Shown: positions 37,509-44,043 of the stretch, one piece after another | Numbering within the stretch: position 1 is the stretch's first letter | Layout of the letters: every line of letters starts with the position of its first letter | Source: a virus | Virus record (IMG/VR): IMGVR_UViG_3300029826_000006 | Span: 1-48,186 of that record | DNA length: 48,186 bases | Reading direction: 5' to 3' (one strand) | Program-made: the position numbers and the translations under genes | Notes under the pieces: model-generated | Seen by the model: only the letters and a program-made list of their open reading frames with translations | Databases searched by the model: none | What the model was told of the DNA's origin: nothing

Positions 37509-37928
37509 ATGTCACTTACCGATTACAGCGATCTCGAAGGCCAGATCAAAGACGCTCCAGAACCCAAAACTCTTCCTCGTGGAGCTGAAGTCAAAGCTCG
37601 TATTATCTCTGTACGTGATGGAGTTAGCGACAAGAACGGAGCGCAGTGGTACTCTGTTGTATTCGACGTACCTTCTGACCCTATGGTTATCGAGTTCAAC
37701 GATTTCTTCTGGGACCTTGCTGACCGAGACAAGTTGACTGAAAAGGAATTCCAGCGGAGCTTGCGGAAGTTCAAGCTGTTTGCCGAAGCCATTGGCCTCG
37801 ACTACAGCCGACCTTTCAGCTGGGCAGACGACCTCGTTGGAATGGAATGCTGGGTCATTCTCGGAGTAAAGAAGTCCGACGAGTACGGTGATCAGAACAC
37901 TGTCTCCAAGTACATCACTGGTAAGTAA
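37509..37928 (+). CDS. Single-stranded DNA-binding protein candidate (DUF669-like)
   Basis: This 139-residue protein has an OB-like pattern: LPRGAEVKARIISVRDGVSD, then WYSVVFDVPSDPMVIEFNDF and a closing GMECWVILGVKKSDEYGDQN. That arrangement is seen in phage DUF669-type proteins beside Sak ATPases and in phage ssDNA-binding proteins. The start ATG 37509 follows AAAGGAG by 9 bases. It probably coats ssDNA for the annealing ATPase and polymerase. The acidic C-terminal tail usual in SSB is missing. Confidence 0.6.
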   Translation: MSLTDYSDLEGQIKDAPEPKTLPRGAEVKARIISVRDGVSDKNGAQWYSVVFDVPSDPMVIEFNDFFWDLADRDKLTEKEFQRSLRKFKLFAEAIGLDYSRPFSWADDLVGMECWVILGVKKSDEYGDQNTVSKYITGK

Positions 37929-37940
37929 TAATAACTTGGA

Positions 37941-37968
37941 CTGGCGGGTGCTAACACAGGCCCGCCAG
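37941..37968 (+). terminator. G+C-rich hairpin after the ssDNA-binding gene
   Basis: CTGGCGGG (37941-37948) pairs with CCCGCCAG (37961-37968) with a 12-base loop. No U-run follows; CAAACAGGAG leads into the next gene. It may attenuate or protect the upstream mRNA, so downstream genes are expressed less. Confidence 0.5.
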
Positions 37969-37987
37969 CAAACAGGAGAATAATAAG

Positions 37988-38275
37988 ATGAGAGCTAATC
38001 AACCAGAAGATGCTCCACAAAGAGAGAAAGAAGTTCATTCTGTAATGTTTAGATTATCATGTAACATAGACGAGTTAGAAGCTACTATTCAGGATCTTAC
38101 CTCATCCCTCACTGCAGTATTATCTGATATGCCTACTGATAATGCAAAAAATCAAAGTCCTACAACTAGTACCCAAACTGGCTGTAGCTTGGCAGAAACT
38201 ATTTTAAAATGTTCAAATAGAATAAATTGTATCAGACTATGTGCAGTTAACATACTCCAAAGACTGGAGGTTTAA
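37988..38275 (+). CDS. Small helical protein, paralogue of 41497
   Basis: This 95-residue protein has two helical parts (LSCNIDELEATIQDLTSSLT and NRINCIRLCAVNILQRLEV) joined by a Ser/Thr-rich loop. The same order and the ending N-L/I-QRLE are in the 41497 protein. Such proteins are common in phages without known function. Their coiled-coil character suggests oligomers. Confidence 0.6.
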   Translation: MRANQPEDAPQREKEVHSVMFRLSCNIDELEATIQDLTSSLTAVLSDMPTDNAKNQSPTTSTQTGCSLAETILKCSNRINCIRLCAVNILQRLEV

Positions 38276-38276
38276 G

Positions 38277-38600
38277 ATGAACCACGAAGAATTCATGCGT
38301 GCTCGTGACGATCTAAACGATCACTGCACTAAGCTCCTTGCCATGAAACAGAACGAATACGCTAGCGGTAACAAGGATCGTCTCAACCAGTTCAAACGTG
38401 CTGCTGCACTATCCAACTGCTGTCCTGAAAAAGCACTCGCAGGTATGATGATTAAGCATGAAACATCTATCCACGACATGATAGATGACATCTCTCGTGA
38501 CCAGCACCACTGTGCAGAATGCTGGAAGGAAAAGCTAGGTGATCTTCGCAACTACTGCGATCTGCTTTGGGCTCTTCTCAATGACACAGGAGAGATCTAA
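38277..38600 (+). CDS. DUF1599-like protein (nucleotide-modification associated)
   Basis: The 107-residue form starts at ATG 38277, after the GGAGG at the end of the preceding gene. The order K-Q-NEYASGNKDRLNQFKRAAAL...KALAGMMIKHETSIHDM...LGDLRNYCDLLWALL resembles DUF1599 / NMAD1-type all-alpha proteins, which have acidic and basic helix residues in this order. Some members are linked to modified bases; nothing else here proves modified DNA. Confidence 0.55.
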   Translation: MNHEEFMRARDDLNDHCTKLLAMKQNEYASGNKDRLNQFKRAAALSNCCPEKALAGMMIKHETSIHDMIDDISRDQHHCAECWKEKLGDLRNYCDLLWALLNDTGEI

Positions 38601-38646
38601 CATCTCTTCCCGGCGAAACTAAAACATCAAACGAAGGGTAGCGAAC

Positions 38647-38952
38647 ATGGACATAGCGGATAGAAATGCTGAATTGATTAGTGACGGAGACGAGAATGAG
38701 ACCAGAAGATTGCTGCCGGGACTGTCTTCTGGTTTCTACTACTTCATTCATGTCTTCTGGATGCTATTTGCCATAGCATCTTTTTGTGCTTTTATGGCTC
38801 AGACTACTGAAATGATTAGGGTTATGAAACTATTCAGATTCACATATACCAGTCACAATAACATAACAGCTGGATGTGTCAACTTTCCTCCAGGCAAAGA
38901 TTGGTGGGATATAGCTGACCAGGGCTATGGAGATGTTACTAAAGATAGATAA
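38647..38952 (+). CDS. Single-span membrane protein
   Basis: This 101-residue protein has an acidic start, one transmembrane helix (FYYFIHVFWMLFAIASFCAF) and a short periplasmic- or cytoplasmic-side tail ending GKDWWDIADQGYGDV. It is not a recognised holin. GAAGGG lies upstream. Confidence 0.5.
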   Translation: MDIADRNAELISDGDENETRRLLPGLSSGFYYFIHVFWMLFAIASFCAFMAQTTEMIRVMKLFRFTYTSHNNITAGCVNFPPGKDWWDIADQGYGDVTKDR

Positions 38953-38967
38953 TTTAAAGGAGGTTAT

Positions 38968-39237
38968 ATGATAAACAATCTTTCTAATAAAATTAGAAAA
39001 CTGCTCTATACTAAAGAGTTCAGGATTATAAAATCAACAAGGACTTCAGATGGAAGATATTATTATTACATAAAAGAAAAGAGTTTAAGTAATCTTTGGT
39101 GTTGGGACTACTCATATTTTAAAAATGGAACAATAGCTACAAGCGATACTGTAGAAGGATGTGAAAAATTAATACAAGATTATGTTACAAGAACAGCTCC
39201 ATGTAATGAAGAATTAGTAAAAGAAATGGCTTATTAA
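38968..39237 (+). CDS. Small unknown protein, A+T-rich gene
   Basis: This 89-residue protein is rich in Tyr, Lys and Asn (KSTRTSDGRYYYYIKEKS) with a basic start. A perfect AAAGGAGG lies 4-5 bases before the ATG. It is the last A+T-rich gene before the compositionally different block at 39238. Confidence 0.5.
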   Translation: MINNLSNKIRKLLYTKEFRIIKSTRTSDGRYYYYIKEKSLSNLWCWDYSYFKNGTIATSDTVEGCEKLIQDYVTRTAPCNEELVKEMAY

Positions 39238-39360
39238 AAGTTGGTTGACCGCCGTGAGGCGCAAGCCAATAGTCTGAGAAGGCCAGCCAGCAAAACAATG
39301 TCGGTTTGAAGTAAACTTAATGCCAAACTTACCGAAAAAAGGAAAGACGCGGAGGTTGTG
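39238..39360. other. Left edge of a compositionally different block
   Basis: These 123 bases have no gene. Base composition changes sharply after the stop at 39237, from A+T-rich codons to C/G-rich text such as GACCGCCGTGAGGCGCAAGC. GTTGG at 39242 could pair with the CCAAC of the attC-like site at 40613, marking a possible cassette edge, but only five bases support that. Confidence 0.4.
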
Positions 39361-39621
39361 ATGGATACAACAAGTAACATATTTGAGTCTGAAATAGTGG
39401 ATGCAGTTCACTCTGTTATATCGAAACGTGTTAAAGAAGAATGCAGAAAAGCTATTGATGAAGCGCACGTGCGTATAGAGGAAAAACTTTCAGAAATAGT
39501 TGCGTCAATATCATTGAACATAATGAAACAGGTTTCATTTGAACATCTACGTAATGAGCTTATAGTGCATGTAAAAATTCAACCAGCTAACCACTCCAGT
39601 ACCGAAAGGACTGAGCCATGA
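39361..39621 (+). CDS. Small helical protein, foreign-looking block
   Basis: This 86-residue protein is charged and helical (DAVHSVISKRVKEECRKAID, then EAHVRIEEKLSEI). GGAGG lies 5 bases before the ATG. Proteins of this type are known in enterobacterial-style phages without function. It overlaps the next gene by 4 bases. Confidence 0.5.
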   Translation: MDTTSNIFESEIVDAVHSVISKRVKEECRKAIDEAHVRIEEKLSEIVASISLNIMKQVSFEHLRNELIVHVKIQPANHSSTERTEP

Positions 39622-40091
39622 TTCTGCAACACTATGCCGATTTCAAAGAACTAAGCCGCAAGCGCATTATAGAAAGCCACCTTGCCGCCAACGCTCGGAT
39701 CAGGGAGCTTGAGGAAGAGAACTTCAATAGATTCAGTGCCGAAAGCTTCCTATGGTATCGTAGATGGGAACTTGAGGCAACCGCTTGCGGAGAAGCTGAA
39801 GACCGTGCCGACCGACTTGCCGTGGTGGCCGATGCACTGGCGGTGGAGTGCAAAAGGTTACGGGCTACCAGAAGACCGATGCGCGTCCTTGAAATGATGG
39901 ATGCTATCGAGCGCAACTATGAGGAAATCCAGAAAGCCAACCAACGCGCCGACCGCGCCGAGGACCGTTTGCGAGAACTTGCCGGGTTTGTAGACGAGGT
40001 TTTAGGCCAATACAACGCCACTCCTGATGAGTGGGACCATTTTAGCTCTATTATGCAAGACGAAACGTGCAAGGCGGCGAAGGGGGAGTGA
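39618..40091 (+). CDS. Coiled-coil protein with G+C-rich codons
   Basis: This 157-residue protein is a long charged helix (AANARIRELEEENFNRFSAE through EAEDRADRLAVVADALAVEC and ANQRADRAEDRLRELAGFVD). Codon use (GCC, CGC, GAG) is unlike the surrounding genes, suggesting a recent origin elsewhere. AAAGGA precedes the ATG. Function is unknown. Confidence 0.5.
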   Translation: MILQHYADFKELSRKRIIESHLAANARIRELEEENFNRFSAESFLWYRRWELEATACGEAEDRADRLAVVADALAVECKRLRATRRPMRVLEMMDAIERNYEEIQKANQRADRAEDRLRELAGFVDEVLGQYNATPDEWDHFSSIMQDETCKAAKGE

Positions 40092-40405
40092 TGGAGTTAA
40101 ATGAAAAAGATTCTCAATTCTTAGCTGGGTTACATTATTATGCTTCGTCAAAGCCAGATATTGTTCCGTTAGCCATTCAGGCTTTAACATCAGGATTTAC
40201 GGATGCGTTAAAGAAAGAACGTGAATACGCATCAGACATGGAAACTCTCGCATCAGTTGCCGTTGGTATGGCTGGTGAAAAGAGGGTCTCGAAGAAAACC
40301 AGAGAATATTTTGAGAGATTGGCAATTTCTAAACTTGAAAAACATGACTTAAAAACATTCTGCCGTTGGGATTGGGCAATTAGAGAAAAAACAGCAAAGG
40401 GGTAG
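40091..40405 (+). CDS. Small unknown helical protein
   Basis: This 104-residue protein (LAGLHYYASSKPDIVPLAIQ, then VGMAGEKRVSKKTREYFERL) starts at ATG 40091 after GGGGGAG and overlaps the previous stop by one base (TGATG). No family is recognised. It is followed by a 66-base gap containing a truncated-looking reading frame broken by TAG. Confidence 0.45.
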   Translation: MELNEKDSQFLAGLHYYASSKPDIVPLAIQALTSGFTDALKKEREYASDMETLASVAVGMAGEKRVSKKTREYFERLAISKLEKHDLKTFCRWDWAIREKTAKG

Positions 40406-40471
40406 TGATGGAGAGAAATTACTTAGCGGATTAGGCGGAAAACGTCTGTCCAAACATAGCTAGGAGGCTTT

Positions 40472-40687
40472 ATGAAAAAAGCTATAAGCATAACAGAGCA
40501 AGAAATTGATTGGCACGAAAGACACAGAAGCGAAGCGCCAACTGCTGCATATGCAGATGCGTTTATCAAAGGGATGTGCCACCTTCTTAATTTATTTAAA
40601 CAGGCAGACGCTTCCCAACAAGGCGTTTCATCGCGGGCACGAAAGTCCCCGGAGCCGGCAAGCCATACCGCTGATGCGGGGCGTTAG
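40472..40687 (+). CDS. Small protein whose end runs through an attC-like site
   Basis: This 71-residue protein has a normal first part (ITEQEIDWHERHRSEAPTAA through FIKGMCHLLNLFKQ) and an unusual basic, Ser/Pro-rich tail (SSRARKSPEPASHTADAGR) encoded by the attC-like element, with the TAG stop inside its GCGTTAG end. That is how many integron-cassette genes terminate. AGGAGG lies 5 bases before the ATG. Confidence 0.5.
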   Translation: MKKAISITEQEIDWHERHRSEAPTAAYADAFIKGMCHLLNLFKQADASQQGVSSRARKSPEPASHTADAGR

Positions 40688-40690
40688 AAT
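40613..40690 (+). other. attC-like element 1 (integron cassette recombination site candidate)
   Basis: Begins TCCCAACAAGGCGTTTCATC and ends GCGGGGCGTTAGAAT. CATCGCGG (40629-40636) pairs with CCGCTGATG (about 40668-40676) leaving one extra A unpaired, as in attC stems. The outer CCAAC/GTTAG pair is imperfect. Confidence 0.45.
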
Positions 40691-40692
40691 CT

Positions 40693-40968
40693 ATGGGAAA
40701 CATAATCAATATATCAGATTTCAAATCTGACCCACATTTAGATGGCGAAGCAATTTGTTTGTCCTGTAAAAATGAATGGATTACCGTTGTCCCTATTGGA
40801 ACGACATGGCTTGAATGCCCATCGTGTCACTTGGTCAGGGGCAGACTAAAATACCAGTGTGAAAGAGAAGAACCTCATTGGAAGTGTAATTGTGGCAACG
40901 ATTTATTTCACGTTACGGAGAAAGGTTTTTACTGCCCAAATTGTGGAGAGTGGCAATATGGATTCTAA
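40693..40968 (+). CDS. Zinc-ribbon phage protein in a cassette-like setting
   Basis: This 91-residue protein has knuckles CLSCKNEW, CPSCHLV, CNCGN and CPNCGEW. It matches a small type I know from tailed phages of enterobacteria (MGNII-start, GTxWLECPxCxLVRG, HWxCNCG, YCPNCGEWQ). There is only a 9-base leader after GTTAGAAT, no ribosome site, and the stop lies inside ATTCTAAC. Short leader, single gene and stop inside the site are all typical of integron cassettes. Confidence 0.65.
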   Translation: MGNIINISDFKSDPHLDGEAICLSCKNEWITVVPIGTTWLECPSCHLVRGRLKYQCEREEPHWKCNCGNDLFHVTEKGFYCPNCGEWQYGF

Positions 40969-41020
40969 CCAAACGCTGGTGCCGACCCTAAAACCGGGCG
41001 GCACAGCTAACACGTTTTAG
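40962..41020 (+). other. attC-like element 2
   Basis: ATTCTAAC (40962-40969) is the exact complement of the GTTAGAAT at 40683-40690 that begins this unit, as in excised integron cassettes. GCTGGTGCCGACCC (40975-40988) pairs with GGGCGGCACAGC (40996-41007) over 12 pairs with an unpaired G and A on one strand. A GTTTTAGAA end follows at 41014. Confidence 0.5.
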
Positions 41021-41052
41021 AAGCAAACTCGAAGCCCTCTCTTTTTGACTTT

Positions 41053-41481
41053 GTGCTTACACTTCCAGAGTCTATTGTAAATCCAGAAGACCTTGCTCCA
41101 AAAGGCCCTAAGTGTGCAGAGTGGAATGCTTACTTCGGAGAATGGATTCGTAAGTGTTACAGTCCTTATATGAAGAGTAATATGGAAACAACGGAATTCG
41201 AAAAAATCACTATGAAATGGGTTCAGTCAAGGAGCCGTGTTAAAAGCTGGATGCTTGATAATGGCTGGATTAAGAAAGTAGCTCCAGAACTACCAAAGAA
41301 CTGGGATAACCTTGAGATGGTTAGAAAAGGTAATGTAGTGAGAATCGAAGACACTTCCTCTGGAAAGGTCTTGCTTATATTTGAGCGTAATGGAGTAGTT
41401 TGGCTTCCACGTAACGCTGTAGGAGGACACGGAAACTTTGATGATTCTGGTCGATTGATTATTTCTAGAAACAGTAAATGA
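41053..41481 (+). CDS. Conserved phage protein, probably truncated at its 5' end
   Basis: The frame (VNPEDLAPKGPKCAEWNAYF, then YSPYMKSNMETTEFEKITMK) resembles phage replication-region proteins, but there is no ATG and no ribosome site near the only early start, GTG 41053. The frame stays open to about 41011, reading ...NSKPSLFDF before LTLPESIV, right at the edge of attC-like element 2. Insertion of the cassette-like DNA seems to have replaced the native start. The C-terminal part (ERNGVVWLPRNAVGGHGNFD) looks intact. Function is unknown. Confidence 0.5.
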   Translation: MLTLPESIVNPEDLAPKGPKCAEWNAYFGEWIRKCYSPYMKSNMETTEFEKITMKWVQSRSRVKSWMLDNGWIKKVAPELPKNWDNLEMVRKGNVVRIEDTSSGKVLLIFERNGVVWLPRNAVGGHGNFDDSGRLIISRNSK

Positions 41482-41496
41482 ATCTAAGGAGGAACC

Positions 41497-41802
41497 ATGA
41501 ACAATCCAAACATTAACAAAGGGCAAGCTGAACTTAAAAAAGAACCAACTAGTGAAAGAGAAGTACCTACTTCAGTAAGTGAGTTATCACGTTACATAGA
41601 TGATCTAGAGCTATCAGTAGAGAGTCTAGCTGAAATGCTATCACCAGTTTTATCACATAGAGTTCAAGAACCTAACAAGGTAAGTCCTGCAAGTGCTTGT
41701 CCTGAGCCTTGTGAGTTATCAAGAATTATAGATGAGAAGGCATCAAAAGTTTATTCAATAAGAATGACTATAATTAACCTAATACAGAGATTGGAGATCT
41801 AA
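41497..41802 (+). CDS. Small helical protein, paralogue of 37988
   Basis: This 101-residue protein has helices SELSRYIDDLELSVESLAEM and DEKASKVYSIRMTIINLIQR separated by a Pro/Ser-rich loop with CPEPC. Its order and QRLE end match the 37988 protein, at low identity. GGAGG lies before the ATG and the stop overlaps the deaminase start by one base. Confidence 0.6.
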   Translation: MNNPNINKGQAELKKEPTSEREVPTSVSELSRYIDDLELSVESLAEMLSPVLSHRVQEPNKVSPASACPEPCELSRIIDEKASKVYSIRMTIINLIQRLEI

Positions 41803-42272
41803 TGGAAAACAATTACTTCGGAGATCGAATGCGTAGATGGGACAGGTACTTCCATGACATCTGTATTGCAGTGTCTGCAAAGTCACCTTGTCTGTCTCGT
41901 AAAATAGGAACGTTACTAGTTAGAGACCACTCTATTGTTTCAACAGGCTACAATGGACCTCCTCGTGGATACCCTCATTGTGGTCCTGTCTGTCCACGAC
42001 ATAAAGCAGGGCTTAAAAGTGGGCAGGGACTGGAACTCTGCCCAGCTGTCCACGCTGAGGTCAATGCCATAGCAAACGCTGCACGAGTTGGCGCTACAAC
42101 TATCGGAACTACACTTTACATGAACTGCTGCATCCCATGTAAGAGCTGTCTCTCAACCTTAATCAATGCAGGCATTGTCGAGATAGTTGTTGATGAAGTA
42201 TCTCCATACGATGAACTGTCTCAGAAAATGCTTAAAGAATGCAACATAAAAGTAAGGAACTTTCGGCTATGA
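41802..42272 (+). CDS. dCMP deaminase
   Basis: This 156-residue zinc deaminase has HAE at residues 84-86 and PCKSC with C113 and C116, the zinc ligands and catalytic glutamate of the deoxycytidylate deaminase family. An early TGYNGPPRG segment (48-56) and a Cys/His insert (CGPVCPRHKAG) are typical of phage and bacterial dCMP deaminases. It makes dUMP, the precursor of dTTP. No thymidylate synthase is encoded here, so it feeds the host enzyme. Confidence 0.9.
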   Translation: MENNYFGDRMRRWDRYFHDICIAVSAKSPCLSRKIGTLLVRDHSIVSTGYNGPPRGYPHCGPVCPRHKAGLKSGQGLELCPAVHAEVNAIANAARVGATTIGTTLYMNCCIPCKSCLSTLINAGIVEIVVDEVSPYDELSQKMLKECNIKVRNFRL

Positions 42273-42352
42273 GCGATTCAGACGTTATATCATTGATTTC
42301 AATAGTGATATGTTTTATTGCTATGGTAATCTCATCAGGAGGTAGTAGATGA
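42269..42352 (+). CDS. 27-residue membrane peptide
   Basis: ATGA overlap with the deaminase stop and with the next start. The peptide is MSDSDVISLISIVICFIAMV followed by ISSGGSR; the 3' end encodes the AGGAGG of the SQD1-like gene. It might act only as a coupling leader. Confidence 0.4.
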   Translation: MSDSDVISLISIVICFIAMVISSGGSR

Positions 42353-43584
42353 AAATTATAATTCTTGGAATAGACGGCTATATTGGATTTCCACTTGCTA
42401 TCAAACTCATGCGTGAAGGACATACAATCTTAGGTGTTGATAACTTAAGTCGGAGGGCTAGAGTAAACAGCGTTGGAGGTAACTCCATCACACCTATTGA
42501 ATCACCTATGATGCGTGATGCTGAGTTATCTAAACAATTCAGTGGACTATTCTTTCGCCGAGCTAGGGTGTCTCTCGGAGAAGACGATCCTAATTACATC
42601 CTAAGGATCCTTGATGACTTCCAGCCTGCTACAATAGTACACCTTGGTGAACAACCATCTGCACCTTGGTCCATGATTAGCCCCTACCAAGCAGCTGAGA
42701 CACAGATAGGTAATGTCATAGGTACGCTTCATGTTCTTTGGGCTATGCACTCTGCATGTCCTGATGCTCATTTGATTAAGCTTGGGACAATGGGTGAGTA
42801 TGGTACACCTGACTGTGATATACCTGAAGGAAAAGTTCCAGAATGGTGCATAAAAGAATATGAGTCTGAAGACTATCCACCAAGTAATACTATGTGGAGT
42901 AGACATGGAGATACAAATAAGGATGATTATAGATACCTATGTCCTATGTTCAGTCTCCTCTTCCCTCGTCAGCCAGGTTCCTTCTACCACATCTCCAAAG
43001 TCCACGATACTTACAACGTTGAGTTTGCCTGTCGCAACTGGGGACTACGTTCCACTGACATTATGCAAGGAGTGCTCTTCGGCTTGAACAATGAAGAAAA
43101 TCCACGCTTACTCACTCGCTTTGATTACGATGAGTATTTCGGAACAGTAATTAACCGCTTCTGTGCCCAGGCTCTCATTGGACATCCTCTTACAGTCTAC
43201 GGCAAAGGCAATCAGACTCGTGGCTATCTCACTCTCAAAGATGCTTTACAATGCCTCACTATTGCAATAGATAACCCACCCAAACCTGGCGAATACCGCA
43301 CCTGGAATCAATTCGAAAGCCTTCATTCAGTAAATGACCTTGCTGGTATGGTTCAAGACATCGCCAGAAAAAATAACTATGACTGCTCTACTAATCACAT
43401 CCCTAATCCACGTAAGGAAGCTGAAGATCATTACTACAACCCAACTGTCAAAACACTCTTTGACCTAGGCTTCGAACCAGATCGTGATATCTATGGTAAT
43501 ATCGAACTGTTGTTTCATCAACTTATCCCATTCAAAAGCCGAATCAGTTCTGCAGCAATAATGCCTAAGACAAATTGGAGGTGA
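42349..43584 (+). CDS. UDP-sulfoquinovose synthase homologue (SQD1-type)
   Basis: This 411-residue short-chain dehydrogenase/epimerase resembles SQD1, which makes UDP-sulfoquinovose from UDP-glucose and sulfite, using NAD. Visible features are GIDGYIG (7-13) for NAD, LGEQPSAPWSMI near 99-110, KLGTMGEYGTP with T147 and E150, YHISK with Y213 and K217, and YGKGNQTRGYLTLKDALQC. The end, NPRKEAEDHYYN and IMPKTNW, also matches SQD1. An insert of about 25 residues (near 165-205) precedes YHISK. It is unusual for phages. Its product could be a donor for the glycosyltransferases or act on host sulfolipid. Confidence 0.8.
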   Translation: MKIIILGIDGYIGFPLAIKLMREGHTILGVDNLSRRARVNSVGGNSITPIESPMMRDAELSKQFSGLFFRRARVSLGEDDPNYILRILDDFQPATIVHLGEQPSAPWSMISPYQAAETQIGNVIGTLHVLWAMHSACPDAHLIKLGTMGEYGTPDCDIPEGKVPEWCIKEYESEDYPPSNTMWSRHGDTNKDDYRYLCPMFSLLFPRQPGSFYHISKVHDTYNVEFACRNWGLRSTDIMQGVLFGLNNEENPRLLTRFDYDEYFGTVINRFCAQALIGHPLTVYGKGNQTRGYLTLKDALQCLTIAIDNPPKPGEYRTWNQFESLHSVNDLAGMVQDIARKNNYDCSTNHIPNPRKEAEDHYYNPTVKTLFDLGFEPDRDIYGNIELLFHQLIPFKSRISSAAIMPKTNWR

Positions 43585-43589
43585 CATAA

Positions 43590-43841
43590 ATGTCAGATGA
43601 ATATAAACCACGCTTCATATTCGAAATAACTGAAGCTCAAAAAGAGCGTGCTGATAGATTGTTAGCAACTTATGGTCTTCGCAAGGCTGTGTTCTCTCAC
43701 ATCCTCGATGACGTTCTCGACATCCTCGAAGAATTTGGCGGAGCGTCTCTCGGACTTCTCATAACTGGAAAATGCAAACCTCGTGACATAATTCCTACAA
43801 TGAAGAATGCTTCGAGAGGAGGTGAACTCTCCAATGGCTGA
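43590..43841 (+). CDS. Small ribbon-helix-helix-like phage protein
   Basis: This 83-residue protein reads strand (PRFIFEIT), helix (EAQKERADRLLATYG), helix (LRKAVFSHILDDVLDILEEF), the RHH pattern. It is a conserved phage type that often precedes ParB-like or methyltransferase genes. GGAGG lies 7 bases upstream. The end overlaps the next gene by 8 bases. Confidence 0.55.
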   Translation: MSDEYKPRFIFEITEAQKERADRLLATYGLRKAVFSHILDDVLDILEEFGGASLGLLITGKCKPRDIIPTMKNASRGGELSNG

Positions 43842-44043
43842 TCTTGAAGACCTTAATTACAAATCAATAGTTGATATGGACACAGATGATGCAATAGAGC
43901 TTTTGCGGCAGATCCGACTCGGCCGCCGTATTCCTTCTAAACCTACAAAGCAAGCAACAGTTCGTCAATCTCGCAAGTCAGTTCCTGCTGTTTCCTCAGA
44001 CCAAGCTGCAGAACTATTAAAAATTCTTAGTGGAGGCAACTAA
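43834..44043 (+). CDS. Small unknown protein before the ParB-methyltransferase
   Basis: The 69-residue form starts at ATG 43834 after GAGAGGAGG. It has an acidic helix (MDTDDAIELLRQIRLGRRIP) and a basic, flexible middle (KPTKQATVRQSRKSVPA). The stop overlaps the next start by one base. It might bind DNA or the methyltransferase. Confidence 0.5.
   Translation: MADLEDLNYKSIVDMDTDDAIELLRQIRLGRRIPSKPTKQATVRQSRKSVPAVSSDQAAELLKILSGGN

Noticed and set aside
40406-40471. Small gene starting at ATG 40408
   Set aside because: It stops after eight codons at a TAG; probably a remnant or chance frame.
40588-40606. TTAATTTATTTAAAC resembling the dyad core
   Set aside because: It lies inside a coding frame (LLNLFK) and lacks the outer CCG/CGG arms.
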